From NCBI GenBank assembly GCA_934424575.1, contig CAKRXU010000045.1, forward strand, positions 1 to 20,027: a stretch of 20,027 nt of DNA, in the 5' to 3' direction. Below the pieces are notes generated by a model that was not told the origin of the DNA, searched no databases, and was given only the letters and a program-made list of their open reading frames with translations. Origin of the DNA: an uncultured Blautia sp. Its GTDB lineage: Bacteria; Bacillota; Clostridia; Lachnospirales; Lachnospiraceae. Of the stretch, positions 6,552-13,357 are shown one piece after another. Both the position numbers and the translations under genes were made by a program. Numbering within the stretch: the stretch's first letter is position 1; the number at the start of each line of letters is the position of its first letter.

Positions 6552-8096
6552 TTAACGTACCTTTCTCTCCAGGATATGTCCGTTTCTTGCAGCACCAAGT
6601 CCCAGGGCTGTGGTATCCTGCAGAACAGCCTCTCCGTTTGCAAGTTTCTCAAGTTCAGAACGTTTTACAAGATATCCTGTGACACGGATCACATCGCTGT
6701 CGCTGGAATAGAAGGACAGGTAACGAAGATCCATCTTGAAGGAGCCCTTGATGATATCCAGTACATACTCCGGATTGCGATGAACGGTCATATCGATCGG
6801 GAAGATATCGCCGGTTCCTGAAGTAAAGTATTTGTGGAACTTTCTGAGTACATTCAGCTGATCGATCAGTTCTTCTGGTTCCTCACCGATCGGGATACGT
6901 GTTCCTGGTGTTACATTTTCATCCTCAGCAAGACCTACCTGTGCATGAAGAAGGAAATGTCCGCCAGTTCCTTCACAATATTTATTCTTGTGGTTCAGAT
7001 TAAATTCCTTGATGATCTCCATGATCTCCACACCCAGATCATTGGCTGCTTCATCATGTCCGAAACGTCCCTTGAGACCTTCTTTTTCGAAAAGGATATT
7101 TACACAGTCAGCAAGTCCTACCAGGCCATACATACCGGAGAAACGGTCTCTGTGGATAAAGCCTTCTTTTGCCAGGAAGTTATTCTCAAAGAATCCGCTC
7201 TCTTCTACCTCGAATTTGATTCTTGCATCCATGTAACGAGCCATGATATCCAGTACATATGGAAGTTCACGTTCTTTGAAATCCTGAATATTCTTTGCTC
7301 TCTTGGCAATGTTTCCAAGGACCAGACGGCAGAGAGTATACGCACCGCCGCCAAGCAGCAGACCATTGTAGCAGCTGGCGATCACATAATTCTCACCAAG
7401 CTCGCTCTTGAACATCTTGTGGTTGGCAAAGCTTGGTTTTGCGCTGTGCATTGCACAGTCGATCGCTTTGAGGGCAAAATCATCTGGAGTAATGTCTTCG
7501 TCATATTTGAAGCTTAAGTTCGGAACTGCATTTTCCAGTTCTTTTTCAGCCTCCAGAAGCAGACGTCCTGCCTTTGTCTCTCTCGGTCCGATGTTTGCGT
7601 GTGAGAAGGAGTCGAGGATTGTGCGGTCCATCTGTGTCAGGAACAGCTTCAGCATCTTTTTGGCCTGAGCTTCATCGACGGTATCGATGTATGGCTCCAG
7701 TAATTCATCCAGCTGACCTACATAAACCGGGTAATTGGTAACACTCGGTACATGTTTATAAAAGATCATCAGGCTGTTCAGTGCCTCATAGAGATCGGTC
7801 GGTGGATCAAGCTGCAGGAATTTGCTTCCTTCTTTCAGGAATTTCGCATAATCCGGGATAATGTAACGCGGACGCATCGGCGCATGTCCTTCAGACAGAT
7901 CACAGATACATTTACGGTCGATCGGCACGTTCAGAAGCTCATCCAGTCCTTCCGGAAGATCAAGGACTTCCATCAGAGAATCTGCCTGATTTGCAAGGCA
8001 GGTCAGCTTCTGTTCATGAGTCAGGGTTGCGCTCTCTATAATTTCCAGAATGTTTTTTCTTGTTTCATTGACTCTTTCCATAGAAATGTCACGCAT
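6552..8096 (-). CDS. yjjI: Glycyl-radical enzyme, YjjI family
   Basis: A 514-residue protein, close to the length of E. coli YjjI and far shorter than pyruvate formate-lyase (about 760). The glycyl-radical motif is RVTGY at 471-475, with Gly474 as the expected radical site, 40 residues from the C-terminus. Cys242 in ASCYNGLLLGGGAY is my candidate for the catalytic thiyl cysteine, which is not proven. The start has AGGAGG nine bases before the ATG. It is the first gene of an operon continuing through yjjW, deoD, deoC and cdd. I know of no established reaction for this family. The genomic link to deoxynucleoside breakdown recurs in E. coli, where yjjI and yjjW lie next to deoCABD. Confidence 0.93.
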   Translation of the reverse strand: MRDISMERVNETRKNILEIIESATLTHEQKLTCLANQADSLMEVLDLPEGLDELLNVPIDRKCICDLSEGHAPMRPRYIIPDYAKFLKEGSKFLQLDPPTDLYEALNSLMIFYKHVPSVTNYPVYVGQLDELLEPYIDTVDEAQAKKMLKLFLTQMDRTILDSFSHANIGPRETKAGRLLLEAEKELENAVPNLSFKYDEDITPDDFALKAIDCAMHSAKPSFANHKMFKSELGENYVIASCYNGLLLGGGAYTLCRLVLGNIAKRAKNIQDFKERELPYVLDIMARYMDARIKFEVEESGFFENNFLAKEGFIHRDRFSGMYGLVGLADCVNILFEKEGLKGRFGHDEAANDLGVEIMEIIKEFNLNHKNKYCEGTGGHFLLHAQVGLAEDENVTPGTRIPIGEEPEELIDQLNVLRKFHKYFTSGTGDIFPIDMTVHRNPEYVLDIIKGSFKMDLRYLSFYSSDSDVIRVTGYLVKRSELEKLANGEAVLQDTTALGLGAARNGHILERKVR

Positions 8097-8155
8097 AGTA
8101 ATTCCTCCTAAAATACTATAAAAAACTATTATTTTCTCTCGGTTGTCTTATCTTA

Positions 8156-8184
8156 TTTATACCATATTTCCTGTAAACACAAAA
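8156..8184 (-). promoter_or_regulatory. Candidate promoter of the yjjI-deo operon (extended -10)
   Basis: The minus strand has TGGTATAAAT: -10 TATAAA at 8156-8161 with an upstream TG as in extended -10 promoters. The -35 position (TTTTGT, 8179-8184, 17-bp spacer) is poor. It lies between the importer terminator and the yjjI ribosome binding site. The transcript leader would be about 50 nt, and I see no riboswitch in it. Confidence 0.5.
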
Positions 8185-8208
8185 GAACAAATGTCTTTTT
8201 TTGCTGTC

Positions 8209-8251
8209 AAAAAAAGTGCTGCAAAAACTGTTTTCAGTCTTTTACAGCACT
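8209..8251 (-). terminator. Intrinsic terminator of the nucleoside importer operon
   Basis: The arms AGTGCTGCAAAAACTG and the complementary segment ending ACAGCACT (8215-8251) make a long stem. On the minus strand a TTTTTTT run follows (8209-8215). It separates the importer genes from yjjI, so the two blocks are separate transcription units. Confidence 0.9.
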
Positions 8252-8271
8252 CTTCGCTCCGCTTGTACCGT

Positions 8272-9207
8272 TTATTTGGATTTTACAAAAATCTTTCCGT
8301 TGGCTGCCGGTGTGTGTGCCTTACCAACAAACAGTACCAGTGCAATGATCGTTACCACATATGGAATCATGGAAATCAGGTTCGGGGATACCACATTGCT
8401 CTGTGCTGCCAGAGATTTGATACCACTGCAGAGACCAAACAGAAGGCATGCCTTTGTTGCGCCTTCTGGTGAGAATTTACCAAAGATCACGGCTGCGATC
8501 GCAATAAATCCCTGTCCTACGATAACGCTTGGACGGAACTGGTTGATGGTTGCCAGAGTTACGAAGGCTCCACCAAGTCCTGCAAAAAATCCTGACAGGA
8601 TCACGCAGGTATAACGAACTTTGTAAACATCGATTCCAAGAGATTCACATGCTTCCGGATGTTCTCCGACTGCACGAAGATGTGCTCCGAATTTTGTCTT
8701 GTAAAATACAAACCAGCACACAAATGCAAGAATGAATACCAGATACGCTACTGCATAAACATTTAATACATTGTTCCAGAATGAGCCGGTCGGAAATACA
8801 CCCTCAAACAGCTTCGGAAGCTTGCAGCTTGGGTCCATGGCCGGTGTATCTGAGGAGTTATTATACATTGCCTTGCAGAGAAACAGTGCAAGTCCAGGTC
8901 CCAGGAAGTTGATCGCTGTACCGGCGATCGTCTGGTCTGCGTGGCAGGAAATACATACAAATGCATGGATCAGGCCAAACAATGCGCCTGCCAGTCCTGC
9001 ACATAAGAATGCGATCCAGCCGTTTCCGGTAGTCAGACCCATTACCGCTCCGGTAAATGCACCGATCGTCATCATACCTTCGATACCAATGTTTACAACT
9101 CCACATCTCTCAGAAAAACAGGAGCCAAGTGCCGCCAGAAGAAGCGGCGGTGTTGCGATCAGAGTCGCATTGATCAGAAGACCAAGGTCTTTAATTAATC
9201 CGTTCAT
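8272..9207 (-). CDS. nupQ: Nucleoside ABC transporter permease (second permease, NupQ-like)
   Basis: A 311-residue polytopic membrane protein of the BPD_transp_2 permease family, with about eight to ten hydrophobic segments. The conserved CGVVNIGIEGMMTIGAF near residues 36-52 is the signature of YufQ/NupQ and RnsD-type permeases. With NupP it would form the membrane channel of a nucleoside importer. The start at 9207 is fixed by AAGGAGG nine bases upstream, which lies over the end of nupP; the nupP TAA and this ATG are separated by one base. A ten-codon upstream extension within nupP is not favoured. The symbol is given by homology and the N-O-P-Q gene order of Bacillus subtilis. Confidence 0.9.
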   Translation of the reverse strand: MNGLIKDLGLLINATLIATPPLLLAALGSCFSERCGVVNIGIEGMMTIGAFTGAVMGLTTGNGWIAFLCAGLAGALFGLIHAFVCISCHADQTIAGTAINFLGPGLALFLCKAMYNNSSDTPAMDPSCKLPKLFEGVFPTGSFWNNVLNVYAVAYLVFILAFVCWFVFYKTKFGAHLRAVGEHPEACESLGIDVYKVRYTCVILSGFFAGLGGAFVTLATINQFRPSVIVGQGFIAIAAVIFGKFSPEGATKACLLFGLCSGIKSLAAQSNVVSPNLISMIPYVVTIIALVLFVGKAHTPAANGKIFVKSK

Positions 9208-9208
9208 C

Positions 9209-10276
9209 TTATTTAGCCTCCTTCTTCTTTGCAGCATTCAGTACGAATACTTTGAATACATGTGAGATGGCGATCAGGAGAACGACACATCCCATGATAA
9301 TATCAACAACTTCAGACGGTGCCTTTACGATACTGAGCTTGGAACCGCCGTATTTCATTGCACCATAGAAGATACCGGAAAAGATACATCCGATCGGATT
9401 GGATCCTCCGATCAGGGCAACGGTGATACCTTCAAATCCAAATCCTTCCTGTCCTGCAAACTGGCTCAGACGGCCTGCCATACCAAGTACCTGAACCGCG
9501 CCGCCGAGACCGGATAAAAGACCTGAGATTCCAAGTGCAGTCAGCACAGAACCATCTGCATTGATACCTCCATACTGTGCACAGTTTCTGTTAAATCCTA
9601 CGGCTTTTAATTTGTATCCGAGTGTTGTCTTCTCGATGATGACCCAGATAACTACTGCTGCGATTACTGCAAACAAAATACCCCAGTGTGCTGCATTACA
9701 GTCCAGAGCCTTGCGGATGCCCTCCGGCAGAAGAAGTCTTGCGTTTTCGGCGATATCCAGTGTCGCTTCACTGCTCTCTCTGTGGATTCCCGGAAGGTTT
9801 ACCACATAGTTGGACAGATAAAATGCGATCCAGTTAAACATGATAAAGGACAATACTTCGTGAATGCCTCGTTTTACTTTGAGGACACCTACGATCAGAG
9901 ACCATATACAGCCGGCTGCTGCTGCCGCCACCAGGCATACAAGTGCATGAAGGACCGGTGGAAGCTTGAGGACAATACCAAGTACACAGGCTACCAGACC
10001 GCCAATTACGAACTGACCCTCTGCTCCGATGTTAAATACACCTGTTCGGAAGGAGAACGCCACACTCAGTCCGGTAAAGATCAGCGGGCTCGCATAAACC
10101 AGGGTCCACACCAGATATTTCGGTTTACTGAAAATACTGTCAAACAGCTTGCCATATGCTACTGCAGGACTGATTCCGGCGATCAGAAGAAATATCGCAC
10201 CTACCAGGAAACCTGCAATGATCGCAACGATGGTATAGAGTACATTGCTCTCAAGAATGCTTTTTTTCTTATTCAT
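9209..10276 (-). CDS. nupP: Nucleoside ABC transporter permease (first permease, NupP-like)
   Basis: A 355-residue polytopic permease of the BPD_transp_2 family. A short basic N-terminus (MNKKKS) precedes the first transmembrane helix at about 13-33. RTGVFNIGAEGQFVIGG (about 77-93) is the family signature motif that contacts the ATPase. Further hydrophobic segments run to the end, and the basic tail (AAKKKEAK) faces the cytoplasm. It overlaps the end of the ATPase gene by 8 bp and abuts nupQ, as expected for subunits made in fixed ratio. It is the larger member of the permease pair. Confidence 0.92.
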   Translation of the reverse strand: MNKKKSILESNVLYTIVAIIAGFLVGAIFLLIAGISPAVAYGKLFDSIFSKPKYLVWTLVYASPLIFTGLSVAFSFRTGVFNIGAEGQFVIGGLVACVLGIVLKLPPVLHALVCLVAAAAAGCIWSLIVGVLKVKRGIHEVLSFIMFNWIAFYLSNYVVNLPGIHRESSEATLDIAENARLLLPEGIRKALDCNAAHWGILFAVIAAVVIWVIIEKTTLGYKLKAVGFNRNCAQYGGINADGSVLTALGISGLLSGLGGAVQVLGMAGRLSQFAGQEGFGFEGITVALIGGSNPIGCIFSGIFYGAMKYGGSKLSIVKAPSEVVDIIMGCVVLLIAISHVFKVFVLNAAKKKEAK

Positions 10277-11813
10277 TTGTTTTTCCTCCTGCCATCATAA
10301 ATCCAAGTTCTTTCTCATCTGCATCCTTACCCGGAACACTTCCGGTGATCTGGCCATCAAAGATAACCTCGATTCTGTCAGACAGACTCATGATCTCATC
10401 CAGTTCGAAGGATACCAGTAAGACCGCACGATTCTTGTTTCTCTGCTCTACCAGATATTTATGTACGAACTCTATCGCACCTACGTCAAGACCACGGGTC
10501 GGGTTTACTGCGATCAGCAGTTCCTTGTCGTTTGTCACCTCACGGGCAATGATAACCTTCTGCTGGTTTCCACCGGACAGTGTACCCGCCGGTGCTTCTG
10601 CACATCCTCTCGGACGGACATCAAACTTCTCAATCAGTTTCTCTGCATGTTTCTTGATCGCTTTTCGGTTCAGAATGCCGTGATTCGAAAACGGTTCTTC
10701 CTCAAAGTGCTGCAGAATCAGGTTGTCTTCATTGGAAAATTCCAGGATCAGACCATGTTTCTGACGGTCAGCAGGAATACTGGAAATTCCATTCGCAAAA
10801 GTTTCCTTAGGACTCTTATTGAATACGTCCTTACCAAGTACAGTAACCTTGCCGGATTCTGCCTTACGAAGACCTGTCAGGACTTCTACAAGCTCTGTCT
10901 GTCCGTTTCCATCTACGCCGGCAAGACCTACGATCTCACCTCTGCGGACATTCAGGTGGAATCCCTTGAGGATCTCTACGCCTCGGTAGTCCTTGGCATG
11001 CAGATCATCGACCTCCAGAACGACTTCGCCTGGTTCCATGTCTTTCTTATCAACTTTGAAGTTGACATCACGGCCTACCATCATGGCTGCCAGATCATTC
11101 TCATTTACATCTGATACCTTTACGGTACGAATATATTTACCCTGACGGATGATCGTACAATTGTCAGAGGAAGCGGTGATCTCTTTGAGCTTATGAGTGA
11201 TCAGGATAATGCTCTTTCCATCTGCGGTCAGGTTATCGATGATCTCCATAAGTCCCTCGATCTCCTGTGGTGTCAGGGAAGCAGTCGGTTCATCCAGGAT
11301 CAGTGTTTCTGCACCACGATACAGAACCTTAAGGATCTCCACACGCTGCTGCATACCTACGGAAATATCCTCGATCTTTGCGTCAGGGTCTACTTTCATT
11401 CCATAACGCTCGGACAGTTCCAGGACTTTCTTTCTTGCTGTTGCCTTGTCGATGGACAGGCCCTTGGTCGGCTCCATACCAAGAATGATATTTTCGGTCA
11501 CAGTAAATGGCTGGATCAGCATAAAGTGCTGGTGTACCATACCGATTCCGATATCAATAGCATCCTTCGGACTGTTAAAATGTACTTCCTTTTCATTAAT
11601 AAAAATCTGTCCGCTGGTCGGTTTGTAAAGTCCACAGAGTACGTTCATCATTGTACTCTTTCCGGCTCCGTTCTCTCCCAGGATCGCGTGGACCTCTCCT
11701 TTGTGTACGGTCAGATTGATGTGGTCATTCGCTGTAAAATCGCCAAACTTTTTTACGATATCTTTCATCTGGATTACGACTTTGCTCTCATCCATATGGC
11801 TTGTTCTTCCCAC
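10269..11813 (-). CDS. nupO: Nucleoside ABC transporter ATPase, two nucleotide-binding domains (NupO-like)
   Basis: A 514-residue ATPase with two ABC domains in one chain, as in sugar and nucleoside importers. Domain 1 is canonical: Walker A GENGAGKST (46-54), signature SVGMQQRVEI, Walker B LILDEPTASL. Domain 2 keeps the signature LSGGNQQKV but has a degenerate Walker A (GVDGNGQTE) and Walker B (LLIAVNPTRGLD), a common asymmetry in this family. The start is most likely the GTG at 11813, because AAAGGAGG sits eight bases before it. The ATG at 11861 has no ribosome binding site, and the ATG at 11795 is too far from one. It powers uptake through NupP and NupQ. The spacer to the binding-protein gene holds two hairpins. 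Confidence 0.93.
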   Translation of the reverse strand: MGRTSHMDESKVVIQMKDIVKKFGDFTANDHINLTVHKGEVHAILGENGAGKSTMMNVLCGLYKPTSGQIFINEKEVHFNSPKDAIDIGIGMVHQHFMLIQPFTVTENIILGMEPTKGLSIDKATARKKVLELSERYGMKVDPDAKIEDISVGMQQRVEILKVLYRGAETLILDEPTASLTPQEIEGLMEIIDNLTADGKSIILITHKLKEITASSDNCTIIRQGKYIRTVKVSDVNENDLAAMMVGRDVNFKVDKKDMEPGEVVLEVDDLHAKDYRGVEILKGFHLNVRRGEIVGLAGVDGNGQTELVEVLTGLRKAESGKVTVLGKDVFNKSPKETFANGISSIPADRQKHGLILEFSNEDNLILQHFEEEPFSNHGILNRKAIKKHAEKLIEKFDVRPRGCAEAPAGTLSGGNQQKVIIAREVTNDKELLIAVNPTRGLDVGAIEFVHKYLVEQRNKNRAVLLVSFELDEIMSLSDRIEVIFDGQITGSVPGKDADEKELGFMMAGGKTNE

Positions 11814-11877
11814 GTATGCCGCCTCCTTTGTTTGTTGTTTTGCTCTTTTCACTGTCTCCATTGGACAGGAAAATAAA

Positions 11878-11904
11878 ATTGCTGTGCACTTCGTTCACAG
11901 TAAC
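11878..11904 (-). repeat. 27-bp palindromic repeat, copy 2 (binding protein-ATPase spacer)
   Basis: This is the second copy of the element at 4885-4911, in the same orientation. The minus strand begins GTTACTGTGAAC and ends CACAGCAAT. The three differences from copy 1 fall in the triloop (GAA for GGA), at one internal-loop base and at the last base. The stem is kept. It lies 65 bp before the GTG start of the ATPase gene. Confidence 0.7.
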
Positions 11905-11973
11905 GAAAATGCATGATATTTTCTTCTCCATTGAAGATAGAAAATCTGAAAATCTTTGTCTCTATATGCATCA

Positions 11974-12000
11974 ACGGGGCTCTGCATACGCAGGCCCCGT
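11974..12000 (-). other. Strong GC-rich stem-loop between binding-protein and ATPase genes
   Basis: ACGGGGC plus CTGC pairs with GCAG plus GCCCCGT: an 11-bp stem with one bulged base and an ATAC loop. No T run follows on the minus strand. Such hairpins after a solute-binding-protein gene commonly protect its mRNA 3' end or partly terminate, raising binding protein over membrane subunits. That role is inferred here. Confidence 0.75.
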
Positions 12001-12041
12001 ACAGACGCAAATATTAGATTACCGGGTAAAACGGTCACTTC

Positions 12042-13064
12042 TTAGTCAAGAACATATACGTCGCCGTATTTTGCCTCGAAATCATCTTTGTTATCCGGAA
12101 CAACAACATCACCGCTGATAATCTTTTCTTTTACTTCGTCAACTGCCTTAATTACATCATCTGAAATCAGATCCTGAGACGGAGCGATATCAACACCACC
12201 TGCTGCCAGGTCGAAAGTCTGAACGCCGCCCTCAAGTTTGTCATCGATCAGCTCCTGTACTGCATCATATACAGCATTGTCAACTCGTTTCATAGCAGAG
12301 GTAAGAACGGTCTTCGGAGCGATGCTGGACTGGTCAGAGTCAACACCGATCGCATATACACCAGCTTCCTGGCAAGCCTCGATAACACCGAGTCCTGTAG
12401 CACCAGCTGCCTGGAATACGATATCAGCGCCGTTGGTGATCGCTGTATTTGCCATAGTCTTACCTGTTGCGGAATCTGCAAAAGAGTTTGCATTGAACTG
12501 CTGAACAGTGATATCCGGGTTAGCATCAATAGCACCTGCACAGTAACCATATCCAAACTGGTTCATGGTCTCGTTAGTCATACCTACTACAAATCCGATA
12601 TTGTTGGTCTTAGTAGTTAAACCTGCAACATATCCTACCAGATAAGAAGCCTGCTCAGCTTTGAACATCAGGCTGGTAACATTTGGAAGATCGATGCTTG
12701 AATCATCAATGATAGCGAATTTGGTATCCGGGTTAGCTTCTGCTGCTTCTCTGGTAGCATCTGCCAGCATATAACCAACGCTGATGATCAGGTCATAATC
12801 CTCGTCTACGAAAGTTTCCATATTTGGCTGATAATCTGCATCTGTAGCAGACTCCAGATAGTTAACCTCTACTCCGAGCTCCTCTCCGGCTTTTTCAAGT
12901 CCCTCCCATGCTGACTGGTTGAAGGAACCATCATTAACTCCACCTACGTCTGTGATCAGACCAATCTTAAACTCATCGTCTGCTGCTGCAACCATCTGCG
13001 GCATAGCACTTACGGAAGCTACCATAGCAGCTGTTAACACTGCGGCCATTACTTTCTTTCGCAT
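12042..13064 (-). CDS. nupN: BMP-family nucleoside-binding protein (NupN/PnrA-like), without lipobox
   Basis: A 340-residue extracellular solute-binding protein of the basic membrane protein/PnrA family. A Sec signal peptide covers about residues 1-28: basic MRKK, a hydrophobic core and an AAA site before DDEF. The mature start FKIGLITDVGGVNDGSFNQS holds the family signature. QAAGATGLGVIEACQE and AIGVDSDQS are also typical and line the ligand cleft. Family members bind purine nucleosides and feed ABC importers, here NupO, NupP and NupQ encoded directly downstream. Unusually for a Gram-positive binding protein, there is no cysteine in the signal region, so no lipid anchor is predicted. AAAGGAGG precedes the ATG. 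Confidence 0.92.
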   Translation of the reverse strand: MRKKVMAAVLTAAMVASVSAMPQMVAAADDEFKIGLITDVGGVNDGSFNQSAWEGLEKAGEELGVEVNYLESATDADYQPNMETFVDEDYDLIISVGYMLADATREAAEANPDTKFAIIDDSSIDLPNVTSLMFKAEQASYLVGYVAGLTTKTNNIGFVVGMTNETMNQFGYGYCAGAIDANPDITVQQFNANSFADSATGKTMANTAITNGADIVFQAAGATGLGVIEACQEAGVYAIGVDSDQSSIAPKTVLTSAMKRVDNAVYDAVQELIDDKLEGGVQTFDLAAGGVDIAPSQDLISDDVIKAVDEVKEKIISGDVVVPDNKDDFEAKYGDVYVLD

Positions 13065-13101
13065 AAATTGCCCTCCTTTGTTTTTTCTGTCTAATAATAT
13101 T

Positions 13102-13130
13102 ATGATAACATCTTTTTTATGAAATGAAAA
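13102..13130 (-). promoter_or_regulatory. Candidate promoter of the nucleoside importer operon
   Basis: On the minus strand, TTTTCA (13125-13130) and TATCAT (13102-13107) are 17 bp apart, with four and five consensus matches. The region is very AT-rich, so alternatives such as an overlapping TATTAT exist. The resulting leader of about 30 nt leaves no room for a purine riboswitch. Confidence 0.4.
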
Positions 13131-13171
13131 GACGAAATTTATTTATCTTTTACGATTTCTTTATGGTTATT

Positions 13172-13300
13172 TTATTTTCCAAAATATTCCCGGATCGTCT
13201 CCATACGCTCCTGCTGCTGTACTTTAAAAGGACATCTCTTGTTGCAGTGTCCGCAGGCGATGCAGTCAGAAGCTGTTTTGTCAAGCCCATTGACTTCCGT
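13172..13300 (-). pseudogene. C-terminal iron-sulfur tail of a deleted aldo/keto reductase-like gene
   Basis: An open frame of 42 codons without a plausible start ends at the TAA at 13172-13174. It encodes NGLDKTASDCIACGHCNKRC, then PFK and a helical tail ending REYFGK. The CxxCxxCxxxCP pattern is a complete single 4Fe-4S binding motif. This arrangement resembles the C-terminus of clostridial aldo/keto reductases that carry a ferredoxin-like end. The catalytic barrel, about 300 residues, is missing. An in-frame stop lies immediately upstream at 13301-13303. It sits between the antiporter and the importer promoter. A broken ferredoxin or another iron-sulfur protein is the alternative. Confidence 0.6.
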
Positions 13301-13304
13301 TTAA

Positions 13305-13353
13305 TTTTTCAGTTATAAACGAAAAACTTTATATTTTTTCAGTTATAACTGAA
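13305..13353. promoter_or_regulatory. Twin AT-rich dyads, candidate operator pair
   Basis: TTCAGTTATAACTGAA (13338-13353) is a perfect 16-bp palindrome. A second, imperfect dyad runs 13305-13326 (TTTTTC, AGTTATAAAC, GAAAAA). The shared unit CAGTTATAA recurs exactly 30 bp apart, close to three helical turns. There is no loop and no T run after either on the minus strand, so an operator is more likely than a terminator. The pair sits just upstream of the reductase remnant. Confidence 0.5.
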
Positions 13354-13357
13354 TTTT

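Noticed and set aside
6834..7517. Plus-strand open frame of 227 codons inside yjjI
   Set aside because: It is a shadow of a strongly conserved glycyl-radical enzyme gene, with random composition and no start signals.
8171..8192. CRP/FNR-like dyad (TGT...ACA) upstream of the yjjI promoter
   Set aside because: Only the outermost bases are symmetrical, and no regulator supports it; it is too weak to report as a site.
9686..10300. Plus-strand frame of 204 codons across nupP
   Set aside because: It is antisense to a membrane permease; the repeated Tyr/Cys/Arg content reflects complementary codons.
13065..13171. Possible purine riboswitch before nupN
   Set aside because: The predicted leader is only about 30 nt, with no conserved purine-aptamer loops.
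13124..13318. Plus-strand 64-codon frame in the antiporter-importer spacer
   Set aside because: The opposite strand carries the recognisable 4Fe-4S remnant, and the plus-strand frame has no ribosome binding site or domain.
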